Assembly: GCA_900291925.1 (NCBI GenBank)
Contig: UWYS01000005.1
Coordinates: 1,150,620 to 1,214,619 of the forward strand
Direction of reading: 5' to 3'
DNA: 64,000 nucleotides
DNA from: Thecaphora thlaspeos
Lineage: Eukaryota; Basidiomycota; Ustilaginomycetes; Urocystidales; Glomosporiaceae
Positions within the stretch are counted from its first letter, which is position 1. The number at the start of each line of letters is the position of its first letter. Below, piece after piece: positions 33,071-44,536 of the stretch. The notes beneath the pieces are model-generated. The model was not told where the DNA came from, ran no database searches, and worked only from the letters and a program-made list of their open reading frames with translations. Made by a program: the position numbers and the translations under genes.

Positions 33071-35388
33071 CTTCTTCTACAGGCAAGAGGGGCTGGTGTG
33101 ATCGTGTATGTGTTAAGCTGCGCTGGGGCGTTTCTGGTGTAGCGATATCCTCTGTATATGAGTGCCGAAGCTGTTGTTTCTCCTTGCCCGCCGCTGAAGG
33201 ACTTGGCCGGGTATGTGTATGCTGACTGATCGGCTGCCGTCAAAGGGATAGAGGCGGAGCGAGCGGCCGTCCGGCTGGATGGGATGGGATGGTGGCGGCC
33301 GAGTGTATGCTTTTCGTTGCAGCGAGTAGCGGCGGATAAAGGTGGCGCAGGAGTAGGTGCGGTGTGAAGTGGTGTGGTGTGGTGTGGCGGAGCGATGATA
33401 GGGAGATGGCAGGGTGGCCGATGGTTGGGCGGCTAGCTCGGACGACGGCGAAATGGAGGTGGATTGGGATGGAGGTGACAGCTGTGAAGGGCCCGAGTGG
33501 ACAGGGGTTGATGCAGGCAAGCCAGGCCACACTGCGCTCCGCTGGGCTGCACGCGCTCGGGCAGAGGCAGAGGCAAGAGGCGGAGGCAGGCAGCCCAGCA
33601 TCAGCGAGCAGCGGGGCAGGCGCCGGCCAAAAAGTCCAAACAGAGCCAGGGACCCGGCCCCGCCCGGCCCTGCCCCGCCCCTCGGCCTGGCCTGCCTTGG
33701 AAGCGCGTTGGCTGACGTCCACACACGCACAGCCTCGCCACGCAGGCCAGTAGGGCCCCGTACATACACAGCCGCCGCCGACATCAAGCTGCCGAGCCGA
33801 GCCGAGCCGAGCCGAGCGGGTCCATCCATGCTGGCCTCTCGGCCCATCCCGCTTCGATAGCATATATCTTATCTTTTCCATCGGCAACCGACCGCGGCGC
33901 CATCTTTGCCATCGTCGTACTTCGTCGTCGTCGTAGTCGGTGGAAGCCCGACAAGGAGCAGGCGAAGGATTCGAGGGCGAGGGCGAGGGCGGGCTGTCGC
34001 GCCCCTGGCTACGCCTGCCTGCCTGCCTCGTAACACTCGATTTACGTGAATGTCTCAGCCTCGCCTCCTTCCTCACGCCAGGCGCAGGCTGGGATGTCCT
34101 GGTTGCTTTGGTTGCCTCTCTGGGGTGCGTGCGGCGCTTCCTCCCTTATGGCACGCGGTCAGCGCGCGCGTGTCGGAACCAGCGAACAGCGCACGGACAG
34201 CGGAGGCAGGCAGCGCGGAACGAGGAGGAGCATCAAAGCCAAGGTCCGCAGGCTCATGGTCGTTTTCTGTCTGCCTTCTTGCTCGTCCTTCCGTTTCATT
34301 CGGATTTCGCGCCTCAGCATCCTATGTGATCGACGGCTGGCTCGCCCTGTAAGCAAGCAGAGCTCAGCCCCCCCAGGTCCCCGCTCGTCACACTATTTCG
34401 TCGAACTTAAGTTTGAGTGCGCTCATTCCTACGACCGGCCGCTACTTAATGACAGGTCTACTGGTCATATCAAGCAAGGTTGATCACTTGTTCAGAGGCG
34501 TGGAAGGACGCCACGGCCGGAGTCGTGTCGAGCGAGGCAAGCTCCTCAGCCGGGTCGGGAACACCTCGCTTGGCATCTCCGCGGCTGCGGCGGCATGACG
34601 GAGCTAGCGCTGGTTTCTTTAACGCCTTCTCCTGGTCGAGCTGCGCAGACGAAGGCAAATAATATCTCTGAGCCCAGACGGTCCCGATGGCGCAACTTGG
34701 AGGGCAAGAGCGTCCAACACTCCACCACCACCATCACATCCGAGAATAATTAATTTGTTTACGAGCCGACCTCAACTGAAAGAGGAAGTGACCTGCCCCT
34801 CTCGGAAGCTCGCCCGTTCGCGCTGCGGGCAGGCAGAGACACGCCTGAAGACAGAGCGTTGCCGTCGGCTCGCCGTCTCGATCATCGGCCAGCCTCGAGA
34901 CAGACGCCAGCACCTCGACGACAACGAAGGCGACGCTGATGGTCTCATTGGGAGGAGGGTTGATTTCCTCTACTTCTGACAAGAGGTTTTCGACGTCAGG
35001 TGGGAAGACAGATGGCACGCTCCTCGGAGTTGGTCCCGACGGAAAAGTGGAGCACCGTCATGTCCGGCCGGCTCGGCGCGAAGAAATGGCGGCCCAGCGT
35101 GCCGGCCGAAGGAGGCAGGCGGGAAGGCCTGTGCCCTGGCCGGCCGGCCGGCCACCGCGCTGCTTTGTTGGCCCACGCACATCGCCTTCCCCGCAATTCT
35201 TCGCCTTCTCCTCCTCCTTGACCAGCACTCAGTCTTCCCGTGACGTCCAGACAACCTAGGCAGCCACTGCGGCTCACTATCAGCCTTGTCTTTGCTCTCC
35301 CTACACCACGCCCACCAGCAATACAGGCTTCTCGCAAGTCACGCAGCCACTCGATCCTCGGACACCGCCGACCTATAGCTCTGACACC
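33071..35388. promoter_or_regulatory. Long divergent region, kinase / OAC1
   Basis: A 2.3 kb region lies between divergent start codons. Frames in it are low-complexity and are judged non-coding. It contains a GAGCC pentamer repeat (33791-33815) and an alternating GGCC run (about 35137-35154). No factor sites are assigned. Confidence 0.4.
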
Positions 35389-36903
35389 ATGTCGACAACA
35401 CAGAGCAATAAGGGCCTTCCCGGCAAGATCAACACTGCCGAGTCATTCGTCGTCGGCGCGCTCGCTGCCATGACTGCCGTCACCGTCACAAACCCCATGG
35501 AGGTGTGCAAGACACGCATGCAGCTCCAGGGCGAGCTCATGGCCGCCGCTCCCCGCGCCCTCTCCGGTCAGGTCGGCTCGGTCGCCCCTCAGGCGGGCGC
35601 AGCTCAGGCCGTTGGCGCCCGGCTCTACAAGTCCTCTCTCAATTGCTTCGGCAAGACATTCAAGTCCGAGGGCGTGCGCGGCGTCCAGCGCGGCATCGGA
35701 GCCGCCTACATCTACCAGGTCCTCCTCAACGGCAGCCGCCTCGGCTTCTACGAGCCATTCCGGAGAGCCATCAACAGGGCTACAGGGAGGAAGGCAGAGG
35801 ACAACTGGGCTCCGGGCGCCTTTGCCGCAGGTGCCAGCAGCGGCTGCGTCGGCGGTGAGTAGCAGTCGTCGTCGTTGTACCCCGCCTTGCAGTGGGGTTT
35901 TCCTGCTCGCCTATGGCGGGGTGGGAGAAAGGGAAGCCTCGCTCAACATGCAAACCCCTAGATGCATCTGGCTGAACGTCTTGACCTTGCTCCCACGTCT
36001 TCTAATCATCTGCCGCCGTCCTGTCCGAACGAACCCTCTTCAGCGATCCTCGGCAACCCGCTCTTCTTGATCAAGGCGCGGATGCAGGCGTACAGCCCGC
36101 ACATGGTCATCGGCAGGGCCTCGCACAACTACAGAAGCACGTTCGACGGCCTCGCCACCATCTTCCGGGCAGAAGGGGCGAGGGGCCTCGCGCGCGGAAT
36201 CGACGCTGCCGTGCTGCGGACGGCCATGGGGAGCACGGTACAGCTGCCGGCCTACAACTGGTTCAAGCAATACCTGACACAAATGGACGTGGAGTCGTCG
36301 ACCAACCGCTATAACCCGCTCCGCCTGATTGCCGGCAAGCCGGACGCCTTCATCACCTACCTCGCCTCGTCCATCTTTAGCGGGCTCTGCGTCTGCGCCG
36401 TCATGCAGCCGGCCGACACTGCTCTGACGAGAATGTACAACCAACCGACCAAGATCGATGGTGAGTAGTCGGTCCATTGTGAGCGTTGTAGTATTGTTAT
36501 GGGAGATGGTATATCGGTAGAGGCGCCGCTGACTCTGCATCGCTGATACCCCTTGCCCCCGTCGGTGCAGCGCGAGGCCGAAGTGTGGGGACGCTCTACC
36601 GGAACCCGATCCACTGCCTCTACCTGACGGCCAAGGCGGAGGGCGTGCTGGGCTGGTACAAGGGGACGACGGCGCACCTGCTGCGCATCGCTCCGCACAC
36701 GGTTCTGACGCTCGTCGTCAACGAAGGTGAGTCGGCCGCGCACCTTGGGGAGAGAGCAAAGAGGGAGAGACAGAGCAGCGCGTTGCTGACACTTTGCGCT
36801 GCTTCGACCTAACCCGAACCGCACAGCCTACCTGCGATGGTACACCAACCTCAAGGCGGGCAGGTCGATGTTGGAAGCGCCATCGACTGTCAAGCTGGCA
36901 TAG
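35389..36903 (+). CDS. OAC1: Mitochondrial carrier, oxaloacetate carrier type
   Basis: This is an inner-membrane solute carrier of the SLC25 family, closest in pattern to yeast Oac1 (oxaloacetate, sulfate, malonate and alpha-isopropylmalate transport). Exons 35389-35854, 36044-36460, 36571-36726 and 36827-36903 give 371 residues, with phase-1 introns throughout. Three carrier repeats are seen: NPMEVCKTRMQLQGE, NPLFLIKARMQAYSP and QPADTALTRMYNQ correspond to the PX[DE]XX[KR] signatures. The phrase AAMTAVTVTNPMEVCKTRMQ closely follows the Oac1 pattern. An Ala/Gln-rich insertion enlarges the first matrix loop. Confidence 0.92.
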
Positions 36904-38599
36904 AAGACTAAAACGAGGAAGGAGGAAACTAGAAGGGAGCGAACGGGACCGAGGTCACTGGGCCAGCTACACCATCCTTATCTGCGGTCACGCATTATCA
37001 AAACAGCATAGAGAAGCACAATTTGCGCATTGGTCCGAAGGACGAAGCGCGACGAGCGCAGGGTGAGGACTTTGCGTGAACGCGAATGCCACGCGCCGAT
37101 GCTTGCAGACAAGGAGGGAAACGAGCCAGCGATGATTCGAAGGCAATTGACCACGCTCTTCGCACTGAGCCTGGGACTGTTGATGGGAGATTTACGTGTG
37201 TGGTTTAAGGGTGGCGTGGAGATGAAGGTGCTCTTTCGATGCGTCCTGGTCGGGTGGCGGAGGAATAGGGCGAGGAAAAACCTTCACCTGCCTGCTGCTT
37301 CTTGCTGTCGATCACGGCAGACGCTGGGCCCTTTCCAGGATGGGTGTTGGTTGGTACATGCGCTTTAATGCGCTGGCAGCCAGCAGGGCAGGAGCCGGCG
37401 GACGCGACTAGCGGGAGATCCATTCATATACATACTTTTATTGAATGTTAACGGCACACTACAGTAACTAGTCAGTGAACATCGGACCGCCCCACTTGCC
37501 GACAGGCCTAGAAGGCCATCGAAGAGGACGGGGACGCGGTGGGACACCTGCCTGTTGGTGTGGTGTGAGGGTGGCAGTCGAATCGACGCCAGGAGGTCGG
37601 ACGAGACGAGACGAGGCGAGGCGAGTCGTTGCCAGCGAAGCTCGCTCGCTTGCTTGCCCCGTGCTCGGACTGGGAGGAGCCGTCGGTGAGCCAAGCCAGG
37701 CAGCGCAGCGGGGCAGGGGTTATGTACAGTACATACGCGGGCATGGCTGCACTGTACTCTGTATCCACGCAGGCAGATCGAAAGTAAAAAGGCGGCCTGG
37801 CCTGGCCTGGTGTGACCTCCTTGCTGGCCATCCAATGCACGTGCCCACACTCCGCTCGCTCACCGCCAGCAAAGAGGCCGGCTGGCCTCGCCTCTCTTCT
37901 GCACCACGCTCGTCTTCGTCTTCCTCCTCTCCTTCCCTTTCCTGACCTTCCGTCGCCTACTCCCAGCTCACCACCACCACCACCACCACTACATTCGTCC
38001 CTCCTAAGCGTGGTCAACCTCCGCGTTCCCTCGCCTTTCTCTCCCAGCTACAGCTCAGCCTTACCCCGCCCTGCCCCGTCCTACCGGGACAACGGTCGAT
38101 CCCTGGGCCCTTAGCTTCAAGCTTCGCTCCTGACACCCTCCCTTTTGACTCAACTCAGCTCGAATAACAGGTGAGCTCAACTGCTACTCGCAGCCGGGCT
38201 GGATGGCGTTGTATCTTCCTTGAGGCTGCCACGTCGGTCGGCACTTCGCTGCTGCGGGCTATGCCGCAGGCCGTCGAGGCCTCTTCGGCCCGCCTCGCTC
38301 GGGCACGTACGCCCTCGGCCCAAACTCGTCGAGCTCTAGTCCGTCGTGCGGATGACCGCGTCGATCCGCAACTCCCCGTAATGCCGTGCAACGCCCAGCT
38401 GACTGGATCGCATTCGCTGGCGTTTGCTTCTTTCCTCTCCTTCTCTTCTCTATCCTCTATCCACCCGCCTTCCCCTGCTCCTTGGAACTTGCTCGCTGGC
38501 GACCCCCTGTAAATCGCTTCTTTCCACTCCGCCGCTTGTTCCGATACTGCCCCTCGGCCGGTCGCTACCTAACCCATCTTCGGCGTCTCTTCTTCGACA
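36904..38599. other. Intergenic region, OAC1 to ERV29
   Basis: This 1.7 kb tandem intergenic region has no supported gene. The right part (37880-38590) is CT-rich and likely to be the promoter and leader of ERV29. A GTGAGC motif at 38169 could be the donor of an intron in the 5' leader. One TACAGTA heptamer pair lies at 37463 and 37725. Confidence 0.4.
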
Positions 38600-39893
38600 A
38601 TGTCCTGCGCTGCCCTCGACGTCTACTTCGGCCAAACAGCCCCTCCCAGAATGGCTTCTTACGGTCAGTCTCCGTACGCGGCGACGTCCAGCTCGCGACT
38701 CTCGAACGACTCGCCGGTCGACAAGATCCGCGAGTACACGTCCAAGGTCGAGGACCTCATCGACACCTACACGCAGCCCGTCAAGCCCCACCTCCCCGCC
38801 CTCGGCCGCTTCCTCATCGTCGTCACCTTCCTTGAGGATGCCCTCCGCATCGTCACGCAATGGTCCGACCAGAAGTACTACCTCCAAAGGCACAGGCACT
38901 TCCCCTGGGGCATCAGCCACATCTTCCTGACCGTCAACGTCATGGTGAGTCGCGCGTAGGCGCCGGCTGCGCCTTGGCTCTGAAAAGAGGTTGGCGCAGC
39001 CCGCAAAGTCGTCATGACTATGCCAGAGGGAGAGCGAGGGAAGATGTTCTCGAGCTAGGCGCCGCACCCAAGCCCTTGCTCTTTCACTCGCAAGGAGGTA
39101 GCATCCGACAGGCACGCTGACCCTTGACTCACGAACCTCTGTCCTACCACCACCTCCGCAGGTCATGATCGCCGCTTCGGTGGCCGTCATCACGCGAAAA
39201 TACCCGGAGATCTCGGTCGGCGCGCTGTTTGGCGTCGTCGTGGTGCAGGGCTTCGGATACGGCCTCATCTTTGACATCAACTTCTTCCTGCGCAACCTGT
39301 CGGTCATTGGCGGTCTGCTCATGGTCCTGTCAGACAGCCTCTCGTCCAAGAAGAACATCTTTGCCGGCCTGCCGAGCATCAGCGAGACGGACAGGAAGAT
39401 CTACTTCCAGGTGGGTTCCCAGGGAAAATTTGTCGCCGTGCGCGAAGCGCAGGCTGACAAGCTACGGTAGGGCAGACGAGCTGAAGCTGACGATGTTGCC
39501 TTGTCGTCCCCTCCTACGCCCCTTTCATGCCCTCGCATCGCACCGGTCCATCAGCTTGCCGGCCGCGTGCTCCTCATCTTCCTCTTCATCGGCTTCATCA
39601 TCCAGGGCACCTGGTCGGTCGCGCGGGTCATTGTCTCGATCCTCGGCCTGGGCGCGTGTGTCATGGTGGCCGTCGGCTTCAAGGCGCGCTGGAGCGCGAG
39701 CTTCCTCGTGCTGCTCCTGAGCGTCTTTAATCTGCTTGTCAACAACTTCTGGACGGTCCACTCGCTTCACCCGTCGCGCGACTTCCTGCGCTACGACTTC
39801 TTCCAGACGCTCTCGATCGTCGGCGGCCTGCTGCTGCTCGTCAACATGGGGCCTGGCGGTTTCTCGATGGACGAGCGAAAGAAGGTCACCTAA
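38600..39893 (+). CDS. ERV29: ER cargo receptor Erv29/SURF4
   Basis: Erv29/SURF4 is a multispanning receptor that loads soluble secretory cargo into COPII vesicles and cycles between ER and Golgi. Exons 38600-38944, 39162-39410 and 39555-39893, all in phase 0, give 310 residues. Family blocks are clear: RFLIVVTFLEDALRIVTQW, YYLQRHRHFPWGISHI, GLLMVLSD and the terminal SLHPSRDFLRYDFFQTLS. The C-terminus KKVT fits the dilysine ER-retrieval signal. A second in-frame ATG at 38651 may be the true start, shortening the N-terminus by 17 residues without affecting the conserved domain. Confidence 0.95.
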
Positions 39894-40692
39894 GGTCGCA
39901 GCGCGGCACAACGGCAAGGATGTCGATGCATGGTTGGAGGAGCGGCCCAGCCGCCGGACGGAAGAGCACGATGGAGACAGCAGCGACTGGGTGAAACGAG
40001 CAGTGAGCAGCAAGGATTGCGGGAGGCGTCGAGTCGAGACGGCATGTCGAAGAGTAGCTGTGAGACGGGCGGGAAAAAGCGACAAGGGCATCTCACCTCG
40101 CTAAAGCCACTTTGGCACCGTTTGTCGGCGTGAAGGATGAACAGTGCAACGACGTTCTAGACGGATGGATGTCGTGCCAAGATGGAGGTGGAAGATCGTC
40201 GTCGAAGTGTAGGGAGGGAGCGAGGGATGAAGGGAAGAACGAGGGCTAGTTACCTATGGCCGAATACCGAAGTATATCCTTGCGTGATGTTGGATCTGTG
40301 GGGCTGTTGGTTGTCATTTTGTGCGATGTGTTGCCTTGAGAGGGAGAAGAAGGTTCGGACGAGCGAGCAGAGAGAGGTTGTTTGTCTTCTTGTCTTGGTG
40401 AGAACGACTCTTCACGGCGATATCAGCGCTGGGTGTAATTGGTAAGGGTGTGAAGTGAGATTACTATTGGAATTTTTTTATTGGGTTTTATCTGACATGA
40501 CGATGTACACACAGACCACTACGTCGAACCGACGGACGCCTTTTGTGGTACTCACTGTAGAACGATGGAGAGCCTACGAGACGCACGAACGAAAGCATGA
40601 CTTCATTCGGACCAACGTATTGTCCAAACGAACAGATATGACCTTTCCCCAACCCGCTTGGAAAGACAGCGGAGCGAGAGCAAAGACGACGT
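39894..40692. other. Convergent intergenic region, ERV29 / SR140
   Basis: This 0.8 kb holds the 3' ends of two convergent genes. No further gene is seen. Confidence 0.4.
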
Positions 40693-43600
40693 TCACATTT
40701 CTTCACCGTCCAAATCATCATCCACCGTCTCTCCAGCACCATCGAGGGGAAGTTGGAATTCCACACCATCTAAATCTTCCTCCCCTTCCCCTTCCCCTCC
40801 CCCTTGTCCTTCCTCCCCCTCTTCGCGCTTTGCATCACCCCTGGAGCCAACATCAAACTCCCTCCTCCACTCCCCCACCCGCTCCTGTGCAAAAACCATC
40901 CACCCTTCCCAAACATCCAACACGGCTTCAACGCTCCGTCGCCACATCTCTTGTTTCATCCGTCCGGGGAAGGATAGTCTCACTTGTCGGAAATGTCGAA
41001 ACACACCACAGAGCAGCGGTTCGAATGTCGCGCGATACTTCCAGGCGTTCGCGAGGGGTGCGGCGCAGTTGTGAAGGATGTCGGAGATCACGTGTAGACG
41101 TGCTAGTTTGCGTGGTAGGGGCGTAGAGGGGATGAGGAGAGAGGCGATCAGTGTTCTGCCGATCTGTAGAGGCCGATGGGGGAACGTGCGGGGGAGCGTC
41201 ACGTCGGTGTGTCGAAGCGTGGAAGCGAGCGAGCGAGCGAGGGTGGGGCGCAGAGTCACGTCGGTGTATCGAAGCGTGTCAGCGAACAAGGGAGCATGGC
41301 ACGCAGGGTCAGTCTACTGTACCAACGCGTAAAGGCGAACGGGGGCGGACGCACCTCGTCGGCCGAATGCGCATGGTCGATCGCAAATGCCATCAGCCTG
41401 GCTATCCTCTCGCGACGAGGCGTGAGACCGCGCAGCATCGCCTCGAACCGATGTCGAGCCAATGGACTCAGCGGCGCAGTGCCCGCCAGACCCATCCGTC
41501 TGGGCCGACGTAGACGCGCGTCTTCCGACTCTTCGCCCGTATCGGTCGAGTAGAGCGAGTCGGTGCCCTGATGGCGCGAGGCGGAAGTAGGGCAGCAAGG
41601 TAGCGGTCAGTGGGGTCAGTGCAAAAGGTCTCGATTGGGGCGACGGCGACGCGAAACATACCTCGTCGTCAAAAGGGCGGGGAGGTAGCTCTGGCTCGTA
41701 GGCCGGGTCTAGGCACATGCGGTAGTAGTGGTGGGCCGGCGTCTGCCAACGGGAAAGATCAACCGCAGCCAAGGACCAAGGCGCATCAGCAATCTTTTCG
41801 TTTCCTCTCGCACAACTTCCTCCTTCCCATCGCCGCCATCGACTCACCTCTCCCTCGCCGACAAACGCATAGGTATCGTCGTCCTTTGCATTCTCGCGGA
41901 TGCTTTCTTCGAGCCGCGGCCCCACCTCCTTGACGCGCGCCGCGACCGTCTCGATGCGCCGTCGCAGACTGTCCTGTGCGTCGAGCGCGGCGAGCGTCGC
42001 CGTACGTGGCGACGGTGGACGGTTGCCAACGTCGAGCGGTCGACGGTGCTTGATGACCAGGTGCGAGTTCTTCTGCGAGCCGACTGCGGGCTGGGCGCGC
42101 ATGTGCGGCGGCGGCAGGGGCCCGTCAATGTCTGATCGTGCACCTCGAGCGTCGAGCTTCGACGAAGAGGCTGGCATCTCTGTAGAGTGGACGGGGTGGG
42201 GACAGAAGCAGTTAGAAAGATGAGCAGCGGACGATCAAGGATGGGTCAGCTTACGTCGTCCCTCGAGGACCCTGTCCTGTGACCACGGCGAAAGGAGGGT
42301 CGAAGCTACCCACTATGCAGCGGGCGTGAGGGCAGCGGCATCGCCTTGCTCCAGCCCGTTTTGATCAGGCTGCCGCCCCATCGAATGCCGTCGGTCTGCT
42401 TGAGCGCGTATTCGGCGTCCTGGCGATGCATGTAGGCGACGAAGCCGGTCAAGCCTGCGGATCGATCTTTGCGCAGGCTGGTGATGCCGGTCCCCACACC
42501 GCCGAAAGCCTCATCGCCGCGCGGCCACATAATCTGCGGCGGGCCGTCAGAAGGGAAAGAAGCAGTCAGCATCGAGGCGGCAAAGCAATCGTGCTTCGGC
42601 GGGGAGGATATCCGACACCCACCTTGACGGTCCCGACGTCGCCCCATTGGGCAAAGAACTCGCCGAGCGACTCTTCGCTGACATTGGCGGGGAGGTTCAT
42701 GACGCAGACGTTGGTCGTCATCGGATCGCCGAGGTCGCGCGAGCCGATCTTCTGGCCCTCGAGTGCTGCGTGCGGGTCATCGAGCGGGCGCCGGTGGAGG
42801 CGGGGTGAGAGGAGGTCAGAAGTGTTTCGAAAGGGGGCAATGCACCTCTACCGCTTCGGCTGCCAACCGGACGCACCTATTAGGGACGATATCGAACCGC
42901 CCTCTGCGTTGGGCCAGCAATAGATGCAGGAAGGTCAAAGATCAGTACGGTCGATCTGGGTCAGCAGCGCTCGACAAGAAAGGCGACCGCGCAGCAGGGC
43001 CGGAAACCTACCTCCGACCTTGGACCTCAGGCGTTCCTCTCTCTGCGCTTGATCCCTGGGCGACGAGAGAAGCGGGCGGGAGCGATGTAGGGCGACGTTG
43101 GCCGAGGGCGTGGGCGGTCAGCGAGGGAAGGCAGGGCGGCGGGTCAGCCGAGATAACGCACCTCTGGAGCTCTCCGAGAAAGTCGTCCATGGCGCGCTTC
43201 CGCTTGCCAGGCGGGTCTTTCCTTGGCTTCTCGGGCTGCTAGAGTGGGCCAAAGTGGACAGGGTCGGAGTTGTAGAGAGAAGAGCGACGTGCAGAGGTGG
43301 CGAGTGAGAAGACAGAGGCGTAAAGGACGGCTCATGGCCGCGGAGCAGGGCTGCTCACTGTTGGCTCGTCGTCTGGCTCTTGGCCAAAAGCGGCGAGGGA
43401 AGGCTTGTTGGACGTGGCTGGAGCGGGTGGCGGAGGGGGTCGAAACGCCTGGTATACGCTTTGACCTGGCGGGGGTAAGGATGCGATGCGGTGTCGCAGG
43501 AAAGGAGGGTGCGTTGATGTGAGCATGTTCGATCAGAGGCAAGCCCGGACCGGCGGGGTGCGAGCGACTCACCTCCTGCGCCGACGAAGCCCTTTGAAGT

Positions 43601-44179
43601 TGAGTTGGATGTCGGGCCGCAGCGGCGGTGGTCGTGATGACTTTGCATTGCCTCTAGGAAGTCGGTGTAGGCCTTCTCGGCGTCCTGCTCGGCTTGCTTT
43701 GCCTTTTTGTCGGCCTCTTGTTTCTGGCGCTGGAATCTGGACTTTTTTGTGTTTGCGCCTTGGAAGCGTGCGAGCTTGATGCGTTCGACCTCGCTCTGCG
43801 GAATGGCGGAGGTGGAAGAGGAGGAGGATGCGGCATGCTGCTGGGCTTGCTGTGTGCGTATGTAGGCGAGTAGGTCCTCGTCTGGAGGTGGGGAATCCTG
43901 CTGTTGGTCGTCGATGTTGGACCTTTCGACGTAGGCTGGTGGAGAGCGGCGAGGTTGGGCGGGGGTCCAAAGGGCGGCGGCGCGTGAGTGGTGGCGGGGG
44001 TGGTAGGAAGACGAGGCGGAGGAGGGGCGGCTGTGGTGGCCATGGTCGGGGTGGTGGTCGTAGTTGAGGTCTGCGTGGTTGGTGGGGTAGAGGTGGTGGT
44101 GGTCTGCGTCGTCGGTGTGGTATCCGTAAGCGCTGTAGTCTGGCTTGTCGTGGGAGTGTGGCTGTCGACCTGACGACAT
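40693..44179 (-). CDS. U2 snRNP-associated SR140 (U2SURP) homologue
   Basis: SR140 is a spliceosomal protein with RRM, SURP and CID domains that associates with the U2 snRNP. Eleven inferred minus-strand exons (44179-43573, 43465-43359, 43238-43162, 43055-43012, 42903-42877, 42765-42623, 42533-42314, 42179-41848, 41742-41662, 41567-41355, 41163-40693) join to 773 residues with every phase matched. The domain order fits: MDDFLGELQR linker, RRM from TNVCVMNLPANVSEE to GFVAYMHRQDAEYALK (about 300-390), SURP ending YAFVGEGE|TPAHHYYR (about 480-530), and CID with LRGLTPRRERIARLM and KLARLHVISDILHN (about 570-700). The acidic C-terminus ends in DDDLDGEEM. Exon 5 is a 27-nt frame-neutral exon and may be skipped. 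Confidence 0.88.
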
Positions 44180-44536
44180 GGCGGGCGGCGTAGGAGGAGG
44201 TGGTGGTGGTGGAGAGGAGGGAGGCAGCAGAGAACCTTCCCCACCCTAACCCCCCTTTTTCCCGCTGCTTGCCTACAAAAGCAAGTTGCGTGGGTCCGTG
44301 CGCTGAATCCGCGAGGGTGTCGTGGCGCGTGTGGGTGTGCGGGCGTGTGGGCGTGTGGAGCAAAGGCGGCGCTCGCCTCGCGCCTCGCTCTTTCCATCAT
44401 TCCTCTTCCCTCACTCCCTCCGCCCTCCGCCCTCCGCCCTCCTCCCTTCCTCCCTTCCTCCCTTCCTCCCTTCCTCTTTCCTTGCTCGCTCTCACCCGCC
44501 CTCCTCCCTCCCTCCTCCCCCCCCCCCCGGACCACC
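44180..44536. promoter_or_regulatory. Bidirectional promoter, SR140 / TRS85
   Basis: These 357 bases separate two divergent start codons. The TRS85 side (about 44400-44530) is a nearly pure pyrimidine tract of repeated CCCTCCG and CCCTTCCT units ending in a C-run just before the ATG at 44537. Confidence 0.55.

Noticed and set aside
33240..34076. Minus-strand open frame of 278 codons between the kinase and OAC1
   Set aside because: It runs through GAGCC repeats and low-complexity sequence in a divergent promoter and shows no family pattern.
42241..42313. Extra 22-nt exon in SR140 between exons 7 and 8
   Set aside because: It would need a 38-nt intron and breaks the frame into exon 8, while a single intron keeps phase.
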